A model generated the notes under the pieces. It did not search any database. It was given only the letters and a program-made list of their open reading frames with translations, and was not told the origin of the DNA. From Sphingobium sp. (GTDB taxonomy: Bacteria; Pseudomonadota; Alphaproteobacteria; Sphingomonadales; Sphingomonadaceae): 64,000 nucleotides of DNA. Positions 8,931 through 17,080 of the stretch are shown in pieces (position 1 is the stretch's first letter; every line of letters begins with the position of its first letter). The stretch is from contig CP136575.1 of NCBI GenBank assembly GCA_035196065.1, forward strand, positions 1,083,001 to 1,147,000. The letters are read 5' to 3'. The position numbers and the translations under genes were made by a program.

Positions 8931-9398
8931 ATGAGTGATGGATACAACTTTGCCCAGCTGAAGACTGAGATCCTGAAGCTGAGTAAGGCGACGGATTGGG
9001 AGACAGCTCGTAAAGAATGGAGGCTCGTTAGTATCAGCCAAGCTGATGAACCCGAAGCCTGCCTCTGCGGTCACTTTCCAATCATCGACCTCTGCACAAT
9101 CAAGAACGGCGTAACTGGCCAGTCGGTCGACGTTGGCAATGTCTGTGTGAAGAGGTTTCTGGGCTTTCGCTCTGATTTGATCTTTGCCTCGATCAAGCGG
9201 ATCAAAAGCAATCCCGACAAGAGCATAGGCCCTGATGCAGCGGCGCTATTCCACCGCCAGGGGATCATCAACGCCTGGGAGTACCAGTTTCAACAGGACA
9301 CGCATCGCAAGCGCGATCTTACTGCAAGGCAACTTGCCACACGCCATAGTATCAACCGCAAGGTGTTAGCTGCGATTAGACGTCGCGGGATTACATAA
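8931..9398 (+). CDS. Hypothetical protein with zinc-ribbon-like Cys motif
   Basis: A 155-residue protein starting 16 bases after the regulator, so probably co-transcribed. The central segment CLCGHFPIIDLC, then NGVTGQSVDVGNVCVKRFLG, holds four Cys and a His. The spacing resembles small zinc-binding modules found in phage and island proteins. The C-terminus (RDLTARQLATRHSINRKVL) is basic and helical and could bind DNA. No function can be assigned. Confidence 0.6.
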   Translation: MSDGYNFAQLKTEILKLSKATDWETARKEWRLVSISQADEPEACLCGHFPIIDLCTIKNGVTGQSVDVGNVCVKRFLGFRSDLIFASIKRIKSNPDKSIGPDAAALFHRQGIINAWEYQFQQDTHRKRDLTARQLATRHSINRKVLAAIRRRGIT

Positions 9399-9490
9399 CG
9401 GTATGCAATTCGCTACCAAAGGGTTCCACTTGGGACGCATCTAGTATGTCATCAGTAGGAGGGTTCATGCCTTTAGAGGACTGAGCCAAC

Positions 9491-9709
9491 ATGCACGACA
9501 TCTCCGCGGGCAGCAGCCCGTCTCCCATCAACACCATGACCGATGACGAGCGCTTCACCGAGTTGGGGCAGATCATCGCGGCAGGCATCATCCGGATGCA
9601 CGCAAAGTCCAGTTCTATATCTGCAGGGGACGCAGATAGTTCACTCGCTATCTCGCGGCCCAAGAGCGTGTGTCGAACCCGGGGACGCCCCCGAGTTGGA
9701 GAACGCTAA
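9491..9709 (+). CDS. Small hypothetical protein of the recombinase operon (72 aa)
   Basis: A short ORF beginning 8 bases after an AGAGGA-like site, with its TAA overlapping the next ATG as TAATG. It has a serine-rich, charged composition, an IIAAGIIRMHAK helix and a basic tail (RTRGRPRVGER). It occupies the first position of a four-gene overlapping operon with the DUF2924 protein and the serine recombinase. The tight coupling is the main evidence that it is real. Function unknown. Confidence 0.55.
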   Translation: MHDISAGSSPSPINTMTDDERFTELGQIIAAGIIRMHAKSSSISAGDADSSLAISRPKSVCRTRGRPRVGER

Positions 9710-10170
9710 TGCAGAACTATGACGACCCGCAGGTGCTTGCGCGCCTGTCCGCGCTAAAGACCATGACAATGCCGCAGCTACGGCAAGAGTGGGAGAAGCT
9801 ATTTGCTGCCGCTACTCCCAACAACAGCCGCCCTTTTCTTGAGCAGCGCCTCGCCCACCGGATCCAGGAGCTAGCCTTCGGTGGCCTTAGCAAACCCGTC
9901 ATCCGCACCCTGGATATGTTGGCCGACGAGGTCGAGGGCAAGAAGGTCAGGAAGTCGGTGATCTCAGATCCCCGCAACCCAATCATTGGCACGCGCCTGA
10001 TCCGGGATTGGAAAGGGACCGAGCACACGGTCGTGGTTGCCAAGGATGGGTTCGACTGGAATGGTCGGCGGTACAAATCGCTCTCGGCGATTGCCAAATC
10101 TATTACCGGCACCAACTGGAACGGATATCGCTTCTTTGGCCTGCGGGCAGCTGAGGGAGGCGCGCGATGA
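9709..10170 (+). CDS. DUF2924 domain-containing protein
   Basis: A 153-residue protein with the DUF2924 signature in its C-terminal half: GTRLIRDWKGTEHTVVV, DGFDWNGRRYKSLSAIAKSI, then TGTNWNGYRFFGL. From family knowledge, DUF2924 genes usually sit immediately before recombinase genes in alphaproteobacterial islands, and that is the arrangement here (4-base ATGA overlap). It may assist or regulate the recombinase, but no activity is known to me. The ATG at 9709 is chosen over an upstream GTG because TTGGAG precedes it and it overlaps the preceding stop. Confidence 0.8.
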   Translation: MQNYDDPQVLARLSALKTMTMPQLRQEWEKLFAAATPNNSRPFLEQRLAHRIQELAFGGLSKPVIRTLDMLADEVEGKKVRKSVISDPRNPIIGTRLIRDWKGTEHTVVVAKDGFDWNGRRYKSLSAIAKSITGTNWNGYRFFGLRAAEGGAR

Positions 10171-11483
10171 CTGAGGCACGACGCCGCATTCGCTGCGCCA
10201 TCTACACCCGCAAGTCGTCCGAAGAGGGGCTCGAACAAGAGTTCAACAGCCTCGATGCGCAGCGCGAAGCCTGTGAAGCCTACATCGCGAGCCAGCGTCA
10301 CGAAGGCTGGCTCACCATGCGCGAAGGCTATGATGACGGCGGGTATTCCGGCGGCAACCTTGATCGCCCCGGCCTGCAGAACCTGCTCGAAGACATCCGT
10401 GCAGGCCTGGTCGACGTCATCGTAGTCTACAAGATCGACCGCCTGTCCCGCTCGCTGATGGATTTTGCCCGGCTCGTTGAGGTGTTTGATGAGCACAAGG
10501 TGACGTTCGTGTCGGTCACCCAGTCGTTCAACACGACGACCTCGATGGGGCGCCTGACCCTCAACGTGCTCCTGTCATTTGCGCAGTTCGAGCGCGAGGT
10601 GACCGGTGAGCGCATTCGCGACAAAATTGCGGCCAGCCGCGCCAAGGGCATGTGGATGGGTGGGTTCGTGCCATGGGGCTACGATGCCGTCGATCGGAAG
10701 CTGGTTATCAATGAGGCAGAAGCGGCACAGATCCGCTTCATCTTCGAGCGTTTTGTCGAGTTGGGATCAGCCACCAGGCTCACCCGCGAGCTTGTCCGTA
10801 AGGGCATTACCAACAAGCGAGGTCGGCCCATCGACAAGGGGTTCCTCTACAAGCTCTTCCGCAATCGTGTTTATCTTGGTGAAGCGGTTCACAAGGGCAC
10901 AAGCTACCCTGGCGAGCATCAAGCGATCATTGACCAAGATATCTGGGACAAAGCTCACTCGATCTTGAAGATCAGTCCCCGCGTTCGAGCCAACAACACC
11001 CGCGCGCAAACACCGGCTATGCTCAAGGGGCTTATCTTCACCGATACCGGCGTTGCGATGACGCCGACGCATACACGTAAGGGTGAAAAGCTCTATCGCT
11101 ATTACATTTCGATGGATGCTCTGAAGAACCGAGGCGACGAAGGCCAGGGCTCAATTGTTCGCCTCAACGCTGGCGTAATCGAAAGCGCGGTCGTTCAGAA
11201 TATCCGCCAGCTGCTGCGCGCACCCGAGATTGCAGCCAAAGCTTGCTCTGCGCTAAAGGCAGCGAGGTCGGGCCTTACCGAGGACGATGTAGCGAGTGCT
11301 TTGGCAACCTTCGACAGCTTCTGGGACAATCTGTTCCCGGCAGAGCAGGACCGGACCGCCCGGCTGCTCATTGAACGCGTTGTTGTCAGCAAGGAAGGCA
11401 TGTCGCTTGATCTGCGGACCAGCGGACTTAGCTCGTTGGTCAGCGACATGTTGCAATTGCCCAAGCTGGACAAAGCTGCATGA
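10167..11483 (+). CDS. Serine recombinase (resolvase/invertase family, large type)
   Basis: A 438-residue site-specific recombinase. The N-terminal resolvase domain begins IRCAIYTRKSSEEG with catalytic Ser17 (YTRKS). It continues with LDAQREACEAYI, the DRLSRS motif and FAQFEREVTGERIRDKI. A recombinase domain follows (FVPWGYDAVDRKLVI onward). The zinc-ribbon region (GLIFTDTGVAMTPTHTRK) lacks the usual Cys pairs, and the protein is shorter than many large serine integrases. It is probably the integrase or excisionase of this accessory segment. No att sites could be identified. Confidence 0.9.
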   Translation: MTEARRRIRCAIYTRKSSEEGLEQEFNSLDAQREACEAYIASQRHEGWLTMREGYDDGGYSGGNLDRPGLQNLLEDIRAGLVDVIVVYKIDRLSRSLMDFARLVEVFDEHKVTFVSVTQSFNTTTSMGRLTLNVLLSFAQFEREVTGERIRDKIAASRAKGMWMGGFVPWGYDAVDRKLVINEAEAAQIRFIFERFVELGSATRLTRELVRKGITNKRGRPIDKGFLYKLFRNRVYLGEAVHKGTSYPGEHQAIIDQDIWDKAHSILKISPRVRANNTRAQTPAMLKGLIFTDTGVAMTPTHTRKGEKLYRYYISMDALKNRGDEGQGSIVRLNAGVIESAVVQNIRQLLRAPEIAAKACSALKAARSGLTEDDVASALATFDSFWDNLFPAEQDRTARLLIERVVVSKEGMSLDLRTSGLSSLVSDMLQLPKLDKAA

Positions 11484-11881
11484 GTGAAGCCGCCGGCATC
11501 ACCACGGTCTTTATCCCGCTCGTAATCCGAAAGCGGAACGGACGGCCGCGCATCGCGCCGCCTGACGACTATGCTGTGAACGACGACAATGGCGGTGTGG
11601 ATCCCCACATCATGCGAGCACTGGGGCTAGCATGGAGCTGGAAACGTAAGCTAGATGCCGGTGAGTTCTCCTGCAACCAGGACATCGCCACTGCTGAGGG
11701 ATTTACGGCTGCCTACGTCGGACGGGTTGTGAGGCTGACTTACCTCGCGCCCAATGTGCTGCACAAACTGCTGATCGAGCGGAACGCGCCAGCCGTGCGG
11801 CTTAAGGACCTATGGTATGCGATCGATCTTCCTTGGGCTGAGCAGGAGGTCGCGATTTTTCGGACGCCTGGCAGCCACTGA
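11480..11881 (+). CDS. Hypothetical HTH-like protein following the recombinase
   Basis: A 133-residue protein whose start overlaps the recombinase stop (ATGA). The middle segment, AWSWKRKLDAGEFSCNQDIA then FTAAYVGRVVRLTYLAP, resembles the ParB/KorB-like helix-turn-helix seen in small proteins that often follow DUF2924-recombinase pairs. Possibly a directionality factor or operon regulator (inference). Function unproven. Confidence 0.6.
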   Translation: MSEAAGITTVFIPLVIRKRNGRPRIAPPDDYAVNDDNGGVDPHIMRALGLAWSWKRKLDAGEFSCNQDIATAEGFTAAYVGRVVRLTYLAPNVLHKLLIERNAPAVRLKDLWYAIDLPWAEQEVAIFRTPGSH

Positions 11882-11956
11882 AGGCTTCTGCCATAGGATT
11901 TAGTGCGCTTAAGCACTCGAAACTCCTCAGCATTGCCGACAAAAACGGATCGTGCG

Positions 11957-12649
11957 ATGCTAGAAGGCATGGACACCAACGATCTCCTGCCATTCGATCT
12001 CAATGTTAGGGGCGAACTTACTCGCGCAATAGCGGAATTAGGCCGCGCACCCAGCAATGAGCAGCTTGCTCAGCGACTTGATGCTGACGTCATTGCAGTC
12101 GAGCAATCTCTAAGACAATTGCACGACGCCCACGCACTTCAGCTTCATCCGCACCGCTGTGCCCCTTGGGTAGTTCACCCGTTCGCCCTTTCTCCGGGTT
12201 CTTGTTGGGTTGAGACTTCCGGTCGTGGTTGGTGGGCCAACTGCCTCTACTGCGGTATGGGTATCGCAGCGGCGCTCAATGAGGATGTGAGCATCCACAC
12301 TCGGATTGGCGGGGAGCGAGAACCGATAGTCGTTCACGTTTGTGGAGGCGAGGTACAGGAAACCGAACTCCTCTTCCACCTGTCAACACCGGTTCGAGAG
12401 TGGTGGGATAATGTCATTCACGCTTGCGCCAGCTTTCAGCCGTTTCACTCCGAGGTTGACGTTGAGGACTGGTGCGCGCGCCATGGCCTGCCTCGTGGTG
12501 CAGTCGTACCCATCCAGCAAATGTGGCGGTTTGCGGCCGACTGGTATGGAAGCTACTTAGAGAAGCAATGGCGGAAACGCTCTGTAGCAGAAACAAAAGC
12601 ACTCTTCGAGAAGCATGGATTTGAGGGCGATTTCTGGCGACTTAGTTGA
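11957..12649 (+). CDS. MerB-like protein (alkylmercury lyase family)
   Basis: A 230-residue protein with the two-part MerB layout: a winged-helix-like N-terminal region (about 15-60), then the lyase fold. Cys96 lies in WANCLYCG and Cys157 in IHACASF, matching the two catalytic Cys of organomercurial lyase. The Asp usually three residues after the first Cys is replaced by Cys99. The tail EDWCARHGLP...DWYGSYL also fits MerB. No merR, merA or merT is nearby, so mercury resistance is uncertain. The start is ambiguous: 11957, 11969, or a GTG at 11903. Confidence 0.7.
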   Translation: MLEGMDTNDLLPFDLNVRGELTRAIAELGRAPSNEQLAQRLDADVIAVEQSLRQLHDAHALQLHPHRCAPWVVHPFALSPGSCWVETSGRGWWANCLYCGMGIAAALNEDVSIHTRIGGEREPIVVHVCGGEVQETELLFHLSTPVREWWDNVIHACASFQPFHSEVDVEDWCARHGLPRGAVVPIQQMWRFAADWYGSYLEKQWRKRSVAETKALFEKHGFEGDFWRLS

Positions 12650-12963
12650 AGCAGGATCTCCAATTCGGGCGGGTTCGAATACCCTGCGGCGCCTACTATA
12701 CTGCCGGTTTTGAGTCTCTCGCGCGCCAAAATTGCGCCCGAACAGAAAAGGCAGGGTAGAAAGCAAAAACCCCAGAAATCTGACATTTTCTTGGCCTAAA
12801 CCTTTTGGGGCGTGGTTTAGGTGAAAAGAGATGGAAGCCGATCTGAGACAGATCTTGGGGGTCTCGCTAGTCTGAACAGTTTAGGAGTCCACGCGAAAAC
12901 GGCGCAGAACTGCGCCATTTCGAAGCCCCAATTGGGACTGTTCTTTAATTTTCAATTATATAG
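12650..12963. other. Non-coding right margin of the accessory segment
   Basis: There is no convincing gene in these 314 bases. A sequence resembling the 3' arm of a plus-strand tRNA (GGGTTCGAATACCCTGCGGC, from 12672) could be an old attachment-site remnant, but its T-stem pairs poorly. A perfect 8-base inverted repeat, CCTAAACC (12795-12802) with GGTTTAGG (12814-12821), follows. The hairpin next to the tRNA-Ser is listed separately. Confidence 0.4.
12893..12916 (-). terminator. Possible terminator downstream of tRNA-Ser
   Basis: The 16-base sequence GGCGCAGTTCTGCGCC, read on the minus strand, forms a 6-base GC stem with a 4-base loop and is followed by GTTTTC. It lies about 50 bases beyond the tRNA 3' end. 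The T tract is short, so efficiency is uncertain. Confidence 0.35.
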
Positions 12964-13056
12964 TGGCGGAGACGGAGGGATTCGAACCCTCGGTACCGGA
13001 TTTACCAGTACGACGGTTTAGCAAACCGTTGGTTTCAGCCACTCACCCACGTCTCC
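12964..13056 (-). tRNA. tRNA-Ser(GCT)
   Basis: A 93-base tRNA including an encoded CCA. The acceptor stem GGAGACG pairs with CGTCTCC, followed by discriminator G and CCA. The anticodon arm GGTTTGCTAAACC gives anticodon GCT. It has the long variable arm typical of tRNA-Ser and a GGGTTCGAATCCC T arm. Its 3' end faces the accessory segment, a common integration orientation, but no duplicated 3' end was found on the other side. Confidence 0.97.
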
Positions 13057-13231
13057 GCACTTTTGGTGGCTGTCGGGGCCTATAGCGGTGGGTTTCCCAG
13101 CCTGCAATGCCTATTCGCCCAGTTCGTCAGACTCACTTGGACGCGAAAGCGAGTCGGCTCATCGCCCGTTCATTGTGCGCGCTCCAAAGCAGGTTCTAGC
13201 TTGTCTCACAGTTTAGGAGGATTGCGAATAT

Positions 13232-13975
13232 ATGACCGGATTGTCCCTGCGCAGATGGGGAAATGTGCTGATGCTTGCATTGGCGGCCATGATCCTCACC
13301 GGCACGCCTGCCCACGCGCAAATCCAGACGATCGACCCCAATGAGGCGATCGACGCGGATCTTGGCACACCGCCCAAGGCCGAATCGCCGCCGAAATTGG
13401 AAACGTCTGCCGATCCCGCGATGGACAGCAGCGTTGCGGAGCCTGCGACCGACGTTCCCGCAACAAGTGTTCCATCGCCGGGAGCCGATAGCGCGACCTA
13501 TCAACAAGATGACCTGATCGGGGCGGCTGAGGGCGTATTCGGCAAAGGTGCCGAGGGTCTTGCCCGGCTGATCGAGGATGTTTTGAAGAAGCAGGGGCAG
13601 CCCAATGGCTATATTGTCGGCCGTGAAGGCGGCGGGGCGCTGCTGGTCGGGTTGCGTTATGGATCGGGTACGCTGCACCACAAGGTTGAAGGGGAGATGC
13701 CTGTCTATTGGACCGGACCGTCACTCGGATTTGATGCCGGGGCAAATGCGGGTAACACCTTCGTCCTCGTCTATAATCTTTACGATAGCGAAGATCTGTA
13801 TCGCCGTTTTCCCAGCGGGGAAGGCGTCGCCTATCTGGTCGGTGGTTTCAATGCCAGTTATCTGCGGCGCGGCGATATCGTACTGATCCCGATTCGCGTT
13901 GGTGCAGGCCTGCGTTTGGGCGCCAATGTCGGTTATATGAAGTTTTCGAAGAAGCAGCGTTGGCTGCCCTTCTGA
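13232..13975 (+). CDS. DUF1134/EipA-like periplasmic envelope protein
   Basis: A 247-residue exported protein. A signal peptide spans about 1-30 (cleavage after AHA), followed by a Pro/Ala-rich linker (about 40-95). The DUF1134 domain then shows NGYIVGREGGGALLVGLRYG, PVYWTGPSLGFDAG, LVGGFNASYL and PIRVGAGLRLGANVGY. Homologues in Brucella and Caulobacter (EipA) are small beta-barrel periplasmic proteins needed for envelope integrity. AGGAGG lies about 11 bases before the ATG. It is a single gene followed by a strong terminator. Confidence 0.85.
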   Translation: MTGLSLRRWGNVLMLALAAMILTGTPAHAQIQTIDPNEAIDADLGTPPKAESPPKLETSADPAMDSSVAEPATDVPATSVPSPGADSATYQQDDLIGAAEGVFGKGAEGLARLIEDVLKKQGQPNGYIVGREGGGALLVGLRYGSGTLHHKVEGEMPVYWTGPSLGFDAGANAGNTFVLVYNLYDSEDLYRRFPSGEGVAYLVGGFNASYLRRGDIVLIPIRVGAGLRLGANVGYMKFSKKQRWLPF

Positions 13976-14004
13976 CGCCCCGGGTCGCACCGTGGTGGGG
14001 CATT

Positions 14005-14031
14005 GGGCGTCCTTCGGGACGCCCTTTTTTT
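14005..14031 (+). terminator. Rho-independent terminator after the eipA-like gene
   Basis: An 8-base stem GGGCGTCC/GGACGCCC closed by a UUCG tetraloop is followed by seven T. It ends inside the stop of ribE, which converges from the other strand. Confidence 0.9.
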
Positions 14032-14650
14032 AACGACTGCGAACCTCTTCCATGCGCTTGAGATAGCGGGCGAGGATATCGATCTCTAGATTGACTTCAC
14101 GCCCCGGCGCCATCTCGGCGAGGGTTGTGACATCCCAGCTGTGGGGAATGATATTGAGCGCGAAATGCGCGCGGCCATCAGTCGCGTCGATCACTTCATT
14201 CACCGTCAGCGACACACCGTCGACCGTGATCGATCCCTTCGCAGCGATATAGGCCGCCAATGATGCGGGCGCTGCAATTACGACTTTGTGCGAATCGCCG
14301 ACCGGTTCGACCGAAACAACTTGGCCGATACCGTCGACATGGCCGGTCACGATATGGCCACCCAGTTCGTCGCCTACCTTAAGTGCGCGTTCCAGGTTCA
14401 GGCGTCGCCCCTCTACCCACATGCCGGCTGCCGTCTTACTGACGGTTTCAGCCGAAGCATCAACGGCAAACCAGCCCTGATCGCCGCTGCGTCCTTTGTC
14501 GATCACGGTAAGGCAGCAGCCCGAACAGGCGATCGAAGCGCCAAGGTCGACGCTGCCCATGTCATAGTTGCAATGGATGATGAGCCGAAGGTCGCCGCGC
14601 TGTTCGGCGCTGGCGATATGGCCTATGTCGGTGATGATGCCGGTGAACAT
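14030..14650 (-). CDS. ribE: Riboflavin synthase (alpha subunit)
   Basis: A 206-residue enzyme that dismutates two 6,7-dimethyl-8-ribityllumazine molecules to riboflavin. It starts MFTGII as in the family and contains the two lumazine-binding repeats. The first has SIACSGCCLTVID and the second SITVDGVSLTVNEV; GHIVTGHVDG lies between them. Its start overlaps the end of ribD by 28 bases, so the two are in one transcript. The same gene is called ribC in E. coli. Confidence 0.95.
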   Translation of the reverse strand: MFTGIITDIGHIASAEQRGDLRLIIHCNYDMGSVDLGASIACSGCCLTVIDKGRSGDQGWFAVDASAETVSKTAAGMWVEGRRLNLERALKVGDELGGHIVTGHVDGIGQVVSVEPVGDSHKVVIAAPASLAAYIAAKGSITVDGVSLTVNEVIDATDGRAHFALNIIPHSWDVTTLAEMAPGREVNLEIDILARYLKRMEEVRSR

Positions 14651-15633
14651 GCCGCCTCGTATACTTCTAACCGGTTGCCATCAATAGCCTTGCTCCCCAG
14701 CATGCGTGCGTCTGCAAGATGCCAGCGCCCATGTGCCTGCGACAGGTCGTCAAGGCCAATATCGCCCAGCGCTGGCCGGCCACCGCCAATCAGGATCGGG
14801 GCACGATAGAGCATTAGCCGATCGACAAGCCCTGCGCGCAAAAAGGCACTTGCCGTCTGTGCGCCGCCTTCAACGATCAGGCTGTTGCAACCGAGCGAAG
14901 CAATATCTTCCGGGGAACGGATCGCTTCCCATCCGGCAGGCGGCTCCCCGCTGCCGAGCATGATCCGGCGGGGGCTGCGCCGCTCCAGCCCCGGCAGGCG
15001 GACGTCAAGCGCTGGCACGTCGGCGCGAACGGTGCCGGCACCGACAAGGATCGCGTCGCACCGCGCCCGCTCGAGATGCGCATGCGCGCGTGCCGCCGGG
15101 TTGGTGATCCAGCGGCTGCTGCCATCCGCCATGGCGATGCAGCCATCGAGCGAGGTAGCGAGTTTGAGTGTAACATGCGGGCGGCCCGCCTTGATGCGGG
15201 TGACAAAGCCGGCAAGCCCGCGCCGGGCATCGTCGGGCAGCCAATCGCGATCAACCTTGATACCGGCGACCGCAAGCCGGTCATAACCTTTGCCGGCGGT
15301 ACGCGGGTCCGGATCGGTTAAGGCGCCCACGACGCGGGCCACACCCGCGCTGATCAGCGTGTCGGCGCAGGCATCCCCGCGCGGGCTTTCATGCGCGCAA
15401 GGTTCAAGGCTAACATAGGCAGTGGCTCCGCGCGCTGCATTGCCTGCTGCGGCGAGAGCCATCGCCTCTGCATGCGGCCGCCCGCCAGGTTGGGTCCAGC
15501 CGCGCCCGACGACAATGCCTTGCGCAACGATGATGCAGCCAACCGACGGGTTGGCGTCCGTGGTTCCTCTGTCGCGCTCGGCCAGAGCGATTGCCGCTGA
15601 CAGCCAGCGGTGATCATCGTCGAACGCTGTTAT
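14623..15633 (-). CDS. ribD: Bifunctional deaminase/reductase RibD, non-canonical ATA start
   Basis: A 336-residue RibD catalysing the deaminase and reductase steps of riboflavin synthesis. Deaminase residues are visible: NPSVGC, HAEAMA (zinc His and catalytic Glu) and SLEPCAH...C (zinc Cys). The reductase domain follows from about 140 (VTLKLATSLDG, GAGTVRADVPAL, LIVEGGAQ). The reading frame extends upstream of the first in-frame ATG (15462) through conserved deaminase sequence. The only well-placed start is ATA at 15631-15633, which overlaps the previous stop as ATAA and has TAGGAG 7 bases upstream. No ATG, GTG or TTG exists in the right region. Confidence 0.85.
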   Translation of the reverse strand: MTAFDDDHRWLSAAIALAERDRGTTDANPSVGCIIVAQGIVVGRGWTQPGGRPHAEAMALAAAGNAARGATAYVSLEPCAHESPRGDACADTLISAGVARVVGALTDPDPRTAGKGYDRLAVAGIKVDRDWLPDDARRGLAGFVTRIKAGRPHVTLKLATSLDGCIAMADGSSRWITNPAARAHAHLERARCDAILVGAGTVRADVPALDVRLPGLERRSPRRIMLGSGEPPAGWEAIRSPEDIASLGCNSLIVEGGAQTASAFLRAGLVDRLMLYRAPILIGGGRPALGDIGLDDLSQAHGRWHLADARMLGSKAIDGNRLEVYEAACSPASSPT

Positions 15634-16046
15634 TTGCCGGCTCCTACACGTTCCGCTATTTCAGCCTCTGCCTCTGCCCGTTTGCGTTCATCGGCAAGCT
15701 GAGCCTCGGCGTCCAGCTTTTCGACGTCCATGCCCACCGCGCGACCCAGCGCCTTATAGGCGTCGCGTTCGCGCTGGCGCATTTCCTCTTTCAGTTTCTG
15801 AGATTCACGGATCGCAGCGAGGCTCTCATCGACCGAACGGTCGGCGGGCCAGCTTTCAAAATAGGTGACCTGAGGTGGCGGCGGCTTCGACTTGTCGAGC
15901 ATGTCGAAATAGAACATCGCAATGATGGTAGCGGTCGGCACACAGGCGGCAAGCAGCACCAGCGGCCGCACGCTCCCGCGCTGCCGCATATAACCGACAA
16001 GGTCGGAAAGCCCGCCTTTGACCGACGCGTCATGGAAAAAACTCAT
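15630..16046 (-). CDS. Hypothetical single-pass membrane protein with C-terminal coiled coil
   Basis: A 138-residue protein not assigned to a named family. One hydrophobic segment (PLVLLAACVPTATIIAMFYF, about 28-47) is preceded by a basic, presumably cytoplasmic N-terminus. A long charged helical tail (SQKLKEEMRQRERDAY, then AEAQLADERKRAEAEAEIAE) follows and would lie in the periplasm as a coiled coil. It is upstream of ribD and translationally linked to it (ATAA). The start at 16046 is chosen because the sequence before it shows no conserved character. Confidence 0.65.
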   Translation of the reverse strand: MSFFHDASVKGGLSDLVGYMRQRGSVRPLVLLAACVPTATIIAMFYFDMLDKSKPPPPQVTYFESWPADRSVDESLAAIRESQKLKEEMRQRERDAYKALGRAVGMDVEKLDAEAQLADERKRAEAEAEIAERVGAGK

Positions 16047-16146
16047 GCCCTTGTTTAGGGCCTGTGTTGCGTGAATTCCAGTGGGGATGTTCCCCGCTTC
16101 GGCCAGCGCCGGAGGCATCGGTCTTGCTCTGCTTGTTCGGCAATAC

Positions 16147-16458
16147 TCAGCGCGTGATCGCGCAGATCACGCCCGAGGAACTGACGACGCCCAATATTTC
16201 GGGATCCTGCAGTGCCTTTGTGCGCTTTACAAACTCTTCGATTGTGATTTTGTTCGCCTTTTTGTCGCGCAGCTTCTCAAGCCCGCGCAGCTTGTTGAGC
16301 TGACCCAGCGACAGCCGGTCGACCATCCGCCCTGCCATACAACGTGCAACCGGCTTAGGCAGGCCCGCCTCGATTAACGCATTGCGGATCCGGGTTTCGG
16401 GCGTTGCACAGCCGGCAAGCAACGCGGCGCAGGCAATGGCGACCAGCAATTGCTTCAT
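16147..16458 (-). CDS. Small lipoprotein of unknown function
   Basis: A 103-residue protein with a lipoprotein signal peptide (lipobox LLAGC, Cys near 17). The mature part is helical (PETRIRNALIEAGLPKPVA, RMVDRLSLGQLNKLRGLEKL) and ends in a hydrophobic VVSSSGVICAI stretch. Its ATG overlaps the pyrophosphatase stop as ATGA, so they are co-translated. No function is known. Confidence 0.75.
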   Translation of the reverse strand: MKQLLVAIACAALLAGCATPETRIRNALIEAGLPKPVARCMAGRMVDRLSLGQLNKLRGLEKLRDKKANKITIEEFVKRTKALQDPEILGVVSSSGVICAITR

Positions 16459-16991
16459 ACGTCATGTTCCTTGGCGCGTTCGACGCATTCGATGATTATG
16501 CGCTTGGCTTCATCCACGTCACCCCAGCCATTGAGCTTGGCCCATTTTCCGGGTTCAAGGTCTTTGTAATGGGTGAAGAAATGCTCGATCTGTTGCAGCA
16601 CGATCGGTGGCATGTCCTTATAGGTTGCGACGTCGGCATAATAAGGGAATGTCTCGTTCACCGGAACGCAGAGCAGTTTTTCATCGCCGCCCTTGTCATC
16701 TTCCATCAATAGCACGCCGACCGGACGGCATTTTACCACCGCGCCGGCGATGATGGGCGAACGGGCAACGACCAGAGCGTCGAGTGGATCACCATCCTCA
16801 CCCAGCGTATGCGGGACAAAGCCATAATTGGCGGGATAGCGCATTGGGGTGTGGAGGAAACGGTCGACAAATAGCGCGCCCGACGCCTTGTCAAATTCAT
16901 ATTTCACCGGCTCGCCGCCAATGGGAACTTCGATCAGGACGTTGAGGCTTTCGGGCGGATTGTCGCCGGCGGGGATAAGGTCGATGCGCAT
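16455..16991 (-). CDS. ppa: Inorganic pyrophosphatase, family I
   Basis: A 178-residue soluble pyrophosphatase hydrolysing PPi to phosphate. Family I metal-site residues are present in the EDGDPLDALVV signature (about 64-74), with KYEFDKASG, DRFLHTPMRYPANYGFVP, and the later KDLEPGKWAKLNGW. Length matches bacterial hexameric enzymes. It leads a short transcript with the downstream lipoprotein. Confidence 0.97.
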   Translation of the reverse strand: MRIDLIPAGDNPPESLNVLIEVPIGGEPVKYEFDKASGALFVDRFLHTPMRYPANYGFVPHTLGEDGDPLDALVVARSPIIAGAVVKCRPVGVLLMEDDKGGDEKLLCVPVNETFPYYADVATYKDMPPIVLQQIEHFFTHYKDLEPGKWAKLNGWGDVDEAKRIIIECVERAKEHDV

Positions 16992-17080
16992 GGGAGATGG
17001 CCTTTTGCTTGTTGTTTGGCGGGGCCCCTAGTCGAATATCGCGGCTTACGGAAGGCTGAATAGGGGGGCGTCGGTAAAGT

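Noticed and set aside
12821-13021. A 66-codon plus-strand ORF across the tRNA-Ser
   Set aside because: It runs antisense through the tRNA and has no codon bias or binding site.
12964-13058. tRNA-Ser with 5' end at 13058
   Set aside because: That register gives the wrong discriminator base; starting at 13056 gives GGAGACG/CGTCTCC, discriminator G and CCA.
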